Source: Phoronis australis (Eukaryota; Phoronida; Phoronidae). From it: a DNA stretch of 64,000 bases. How positions within the stretch are numbered: position 1 is the stretch's first letter; every line of letters begins with the position of its first letter. Shown here one piece after another: positions 58,968-64,000 of this stretch. Location: the NCBI GenBank assembly GCA_002633005.1, contig NMRA01000116.1:628521-692520 (forward strand). The letters run 5' to 3'. The position numbers were made by a program, and so were the translations under genes. The notes beneath the pieces are model-generated. The model saw nothing but the letters and a program-made list of their open reading frames with translations, had not been told where the DNA came from and ran no database searches.

Positions 58968-59143
58968 TTAGTATTCATAGTAAAGTACTTGTAAGTCAGC
59001 TTGGCGATATGCATAAGCTTTCAGAGCATGTTGAGCTGGCGTCAATGAGGCTGGACTGGTAGTAGCTGTAGCGACTGACCTCCCTCTCCTTCCTCTACCT
59101 TTTCTTACTCTTGCACCTTGTTCTCCCGGCTCTCCGACATTCC
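58968..59143 (-). CDS. possible terminal exon, Gly/Arg-rich then Ala-rich
   Basis: After a TTAACATAG acceptor the frame reads NVGEPGEQGARVRKGRGRRG, then SVATATTSPASLTPAQHALK, and ends QVLYYEY before TAA. The basic RKGRGRRGR stretch and helix-forming tail look protein-like and differ in base composition from their surroundings. No family is recognised, no partner exon was found nearby and no poly(A) signal follows closely. It is a candidate only. Confidence 0.3.
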
Positions 59144-61835
59144 CTATGTTAATAAACAGACCTTTCAAATTTCACGTAAAGTCTCAAAGGTCATCAAAAG
59201 CCATGCCTAACATTGGATATAATTTCCAAACCAAAGCAAATGCTTCAAATGCGACTGGTAATGTGTGAAAAAATTCTGTTCGTGAGTGCATTCCATCAAC
59301 GAGTTCTCAACCCTCAGTCTGTTGGTCTAAGCTTTTGTCATGCTTTAGCAATCTTTGGCTCAATAAAATGCTACTTCAGACAGCTTTGTTCTCTAACCGC
59401 ACATGAACTGTTGGGGAAGTTCTGTGCGAGTGAAACTGTGCAGCAGCTGATATTGGATAATGAATAATGGTGTGAACTATGGCAGTACTCATCTGGAATT
59501 ATAATTAGATGCACCGTGGACAGTAGAAAAAATATTTTCTATCAGTGTTGCAGATGTTTTTAATAGGCTCAATTTGCTAGAAGTTGGCAGGTAATCTATC
59601 ATTCCCTATGTTCAAAGGTGTGTAGATTGATTCTGTTCTTAGCTTTCTTAACAAAGTTATGTTGCTCAAATGGCATGACCTCCTATTCCATGCGTTATTT
59701 AAGTCTGTATCCTTCCATGAGTGATACATTATTGATTCTTCATTGTAGCCAGATGGAAGTGGAAGTCAGCTCAATAAAACAAAAGTTACTTGCAAACCAC
59801 AGATTTGTGCAACCCTCTACATTGCTAAGTGTTTGAGCTCATAGCCACTGAAAATGTAAAGCGTACTTTGAAGAAAAGCATAATCATTTAGACATGATGA
59901 CGCTCAATAAAATAAAACATCTAAAATGTTGTTGGGACTGAATTTTCATCATGGTGCATATTGTAAACTATTACTGGGTGAGCAATTGGGTCAATTACCA
60001 CCAGTCATTGAAACAGACAGGTCTTTTCACCTAATGACAATGTAAAGTAGCAAATGACAGAATTAACAGCTTTTAAAGTCCTTCTCTCAAACTGCCCATT
60101 TGGTTCCAGTATCCGAAAATACTTACTACATAAATTCTTATTTTCGACACCCTTTCTTTATATTCTTTTTGCCTTTCTTGCCAAAAGCGATTTTTAACTG
60201 TATTTGACCCTTCTCTGTGAGCGTATGATTACCGGTTGTCATCGGTTATTTCCGTACCCACATTTCCGTCTCATCAGTTCAGGAACTTGTCCTCAACGCC
60301 GCTATTTTTTCCTTGTAACTGAATGTGCTATGGCTTGCTCGAAAAGTCTTCATTATTTTGTTTTATTAGTAATATATCGTGATTCGTTTGCATATGTAGT
60401 GTAGTTATAGTTTGTAGTTAGTGGTCGTTGATTTTTTTGGAATGTTACGCGCACTTAGTATGTTAAAATAGCATTGGTGTTTAGTTCCTTACGTAGGCGG
60501 GTCGAACCTAGGAACCAATATGGGTCGAACCAATTTTTTTCGGTTTTATATTTTTCCTCGTTTTGAAAATGTACTTTGCTATCATCGGAAAGGTAGTACA
60601 TTCTACTCAGTAAAAATCGAAAAAGTATCAAAATCGGGGCAAGCATTGTAAAGTTATTGCAAGTTTTGTGGCGAAATTTGGGTCACTGTGTTTGGATCGC
60701 GTCGGACATATTGAGGGACAGCGGGATAAGTTACGAGTTTAAAACTTTGTGTAAAGTTTTTTCGCCAACAAATTACGGTGAAATTTAGTTAGACATATCT
60801 TTACTTACTATTCTGCACGATTTAACAGTGTTCACCAAATTTCAGCCTCGCAGTTGTTACTCATTAAGAGATAAATGTGCTCACAATTCCCGTTGGACTT
60901 CGTCTCATTTCTGACGGCACCGACAACATGGCGACTTTTGCTGAACTGAAAGGCATGTCCAATCGGCTGCTTTGTAATTTGTGAAGATTTAACGTTGATA
61001 CATTTTGACAAACGTTGTTACAAAAAAGAAACTTTGTTCAATTTTCGTGTTTTTGTGCAAAAATATAAGATATATTCGAATTGTTTCAGGTTATCAAGTC
61101 AACAATATGAATAATCTTAATTTGAGAAATAATTTATGTTGGATTGTGAAGCTTAAAGCCTCTAATTTTTGTTCCTTGCAATTTCATATTTTTTTAAATG
61201 ATGCTTGTCAAATTCTGGTGTAAGGAAACACTATTCCGTCATCATGGTGATAATTACATGTATGTCCACTTTCATATCATGGAAACTGTTCCTGTTGAAT
61301 AGTGTTTGTAATGCTAAATGTTGTAAAGTATTGTGCATTTTAAGTTACTTATTATGTTGGGTTAATGAATAAAAATTGATAACATGTTGTATTGGACTTG
61401 TCATACTTGAAGATAATAAAAGATAGACATTCCCAAAAATTCCAGCCCCCCATTCTGTTAGGCTTGGTGCGCTCAAACAAAGTCTGGGAAAATCTCTATT
61501 GAAAGCCAACAACTTTGCACAGTTCGCCAGAAGTACCCAAGTTCTAAATAAACCTCGTTTGAGCGAGCGCTGTGGCCAGCGACCAGTTAGGCCTAAGGGT
61601 AGCCTTGGCGCAAAGCTGTATAGGCCTACTAACAAGCTGGTGACTGAGGCTAACTAAGGTCTGCCGCGGCAGTGTGACATAGGACTAACCAGCCCGTAAT
61701 TTCATGCAAGTGCCTGAAACTACCCTTGAATATATGCAGCATTTATGATTTGACCATTTTACTTCGACAAAACAGCTTGCAACCGCATGCATTTACCGTT
61801 CGCCGGTGTCTGGTCTCGATCCGCACCGGGTCCGA

Positions 61836-62770
61836 NNNNNNNNNNNNNNNNNNNNNNNNNNNNNNNNNNNNNNNNNNNNNNNNNNNNNNNNNNNNNNNNN
61901 NNNNNNNNNNNNNNNNNNNNNNNNNNNNNNNNNNNNNNNNNNNNNNNNNNNNNNNNNNNNNNNNNNNNNNNNNNNNNNNNNNNNNNNNNNNNNNNNNNNN
62001 NNNNNNNNNNNNNNNNNNNNNNNNNNNNNNNNNNNNNNNNNNNNNNNNNNNNNNNNNNNNNNNNNNNNNNNNNNNNNNNNNNNNNNNNNNNNNNNNNNNN
62101 NNNNNNNNNNNNNNNNNNNNNNNNNNNNNNNNNNNNNNNNNNNNNNNNNNNNNNNNNNNNNNNNNNNNNNNNNNNNNNNNNNNNNNNNNNNNNNNNNNNN
62201 NNNNNNNNNNNNNNNNNNNNNNNNNNNNNNNNNNNNNNNNNNNNNNNNNNNNNNNNNNNNNNNNNNNNNNNNNNNNNNNNNNNNNNNNNNNNNNNNNNNN
62301 NNNNNNNNNNNNNNNNNNNNNNNNNNNNNNNNNNNNNNNNNNNNNNNNNNNNNNNNNNNNNNNNNNNNNNNNNNNNNNNNNNNNNNNNNNNNNNNNNNNN
62401 NNNNNNNNNNNNNNNNNNNNNNNNNNNNNNNNNNNNNNNNNNNNNNNNNNNNNNNNNNNNNNNNNNNNNNNNNNNNNNNNNNNNNNNNNNNNNNNNNNNN
62501 NNNNNNNNNNNNNNNNNNNNNNNNNNNNNNNNNNNNNNNNNNNNNNNNNNNNNNNNNNNNNNNNNNNNNNNNNNNNNNNNNNNNNNNNNNNNNNNNNNNN
62601 NNNNNNNNNNNNNNNNNNNNNNNNNNNNNNNNNNNNNNNNNNNNNNNNNNNNNNNNNNNNNNNNNNNNNNNNNNNNNNNNNNNNNNNNNNNNNNNNNNNN
62701 NNNNNNNNNNNNNNNNNNNNNNNNNNNNNNNNNNNNNNNNNNNNNNNNNNNNNNNNNNNNNNNNNNNNNN
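61836..62770. other. assembly gap (935 N)
   Basis: A continuous run of N. Any reading frame across it is meaningless. A further single unresolved base lies at 51633. Confidence 1.
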
Positions 62771-64000
62771 TTCTTTGTTGCATTATAGTAACTGGTCTTG
62801 GCTAATTATCATTTTATGGCCTGGTTATCCATTCAGCCCAAAGTAGTTCCAGAGGTGGCTTATCAGCCAATTATTCACGCATGCTGACTCACAATAGAAG
62901 CCTGATAAGAGTGAAGGTGGATAAATGCGGTGTTCCTACAGTTTCTTGTTTTAGTGGATGTGTTCACGACATGGGGTCCACTGAGTATATTTGGCCCAAG
63001 AATTCCAATTAAAAAACCCAGGTCAGAAATTTTGTGGAAATTTTTGACCTGTAAACAAGAAGGCCCAATGTGGTTTTGAGAGGAATTCAGCAGCCTCCAT
63101 TTTCTTCCCACCACTAACAGCTAACGGCAGCCTACATTTTCCCACCCGTGACAAACAGGTATAGATGGACTTAGCTAATTGCACTTCTGGACTACTTGGC
63201 CATTTAGTAAACGGTCAATACACAATCATCATGTGGTAAACGATCATCCTGAGAAACATTGTAGTTAACACTAGACTACGTAAGTCGTGCGTACAGTCTC
63301 TGCATTGAGATGTTTTTAGTAAAATGTTGGTGTTTTGTTGACCCATGCGTCGATCGATCGTTGAGCCAGATCAGCCACCGAGACGACTTTCACTCACAGA
63401 ACAATAAGACACGAATCAAACGTTCTCCGTTAGAAATGCACCTACATGTAAAAGAAATCCTAGCAAAAATAGATGAGTTGACCTAGCATAAAAACCAAAC
63501 AAATCGATAACTTACTTCAGAAATAGGGTACTTAAGCCGATCAAGACGACGATGTGCTTTCGAAATCAGCTATCATTGTTTTGGCTTTAGTGACCTTTCA
63601 CCTATCTGAGGTCATCGGGCTATTCCAAATAAGGCAACGCAATGCATTCTGGGACTGTAATGTCGGCCTTGACGAGCATGTATATTCCTCTCTTTCAGAC
63701 AACCACAGTAATTTTACAGTCAGAACTGAAGATGATGGGCACCGGAAAACAGTTCTAAGATAAGCTGAGTGGGTTTAAAAGTAATAGAGTATCATCAAGT
63801 CTCAAACAGGCGAAAGCAAAAAAAGGTATTGAATCCTAAGACATCTGAGTAACGTTCAGTATACACAACAAATCAAGATCATACAAGTCTTTGTGACACT
63901 TTGCCATACATTTTAAGTGAAGTAGGTGATGACGCTGAAGAACAATCATGTTGGAAAAGCTAAAATCAAATGTAAAACAGCATCATGATTAGTTTGATAT

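Larger units (their letters stand above)
46440..64000. other. region upstream of DECR2, no recognised gene
   Basis: The first few hundred bases must include the DECR2 promoter, but no TATA or other element is clear. Beyond that lie the R4 pair, the fold-back MITE, CCACTAGG modules, the permuted inverted duplication, the TA-flanked MITE, a SINE fragment, one possible exon (58968-59143) and the gap. 59200-61835 and 62771-64000 show nothing I can name. Confidence 0.6.

Noticed and set aside
61726-62846. Reading frames of 330-360 codons on both strands
   Set aside because: They consist almost entirely of unknown residues across the N gap.
63554-63763. 69-residue plus-strand protein with a signal-peptide-like start
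   Set aside because: The frame opens at GTG, not ATG, which is not credible for a nuclear animal gene; no splice support.

Overview
This window looks like nuclear DNA from a non-vertebrate animal. It is AT-rich, its genes are split into short exons with GT-AG introns of hundreds to thousands of bases, and the space between is filled with tRNA-derived SINEs, a decayed LINE, fold-back MITEs and minisatellites. Nothing suggests a bacterium, plasmid or virus. The sequence alone does not fix the phylum; the proteins resemble animal orthologues and the repeat landscape is of the marine-invertebrate type.

Only two protein-coding genes can be reconstructed with confidence, both on the minus strand. 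(1) An ATP9A/ATP9B-type P4-ATPase (class 2 phospholipid flippase-like) has eight exons between 29458 and 14993, all joining in frame (about 354 codons). They cover the N-terminal tail, TM1-TM2, the actuator domain with its DGET loop and the start of TM3. The rest, including the phosphorylation site, is not visible in the remaining 15 kb to the left edge. (2) A complete DECR2 (peroxisomal 2,4-dienoyl-CoA reductase) has eight exons from 46439 to 39708, encoding 275 residues and ending in the peroxisomal signal SKL. The two genes are neighbours on the same strand, with no sign of a functional link.

Layout: 1-14826 is non-coding flank with minisatellites, a degenerate module array (5390-7270) and one possible unknown exon (9815-10048). 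14827-29458 is the flippase gene. 29459-39707 is intergenic, with a 1.6-kb TIR element (30519-32112) and a dead LINE (37990-39030). 39708-46439 is DECR2, whose introns hold a SINE, a nearly perfect 80-bp palindrome and copies of an inverted-repeat family. 46440-64000 has no recognised gene: it contains a young 365-bp fold-back element, a permuted inverted duplication (50850-56260), a 190-bp TA-flanked MITE, one possible terminal exon (58968-59143) and a 935-base assembly gap (61836-62770).

No convincing new multi-gene system was found. The most unusual items are a tandem duplication of a flippase splice donor, a Gly-to-Cys change in the DECR2 cofactor motif, the back-to-back palindromes inside a DECR2 intron, and several small mobile elements whose ends and target-site duplications can be read directly.
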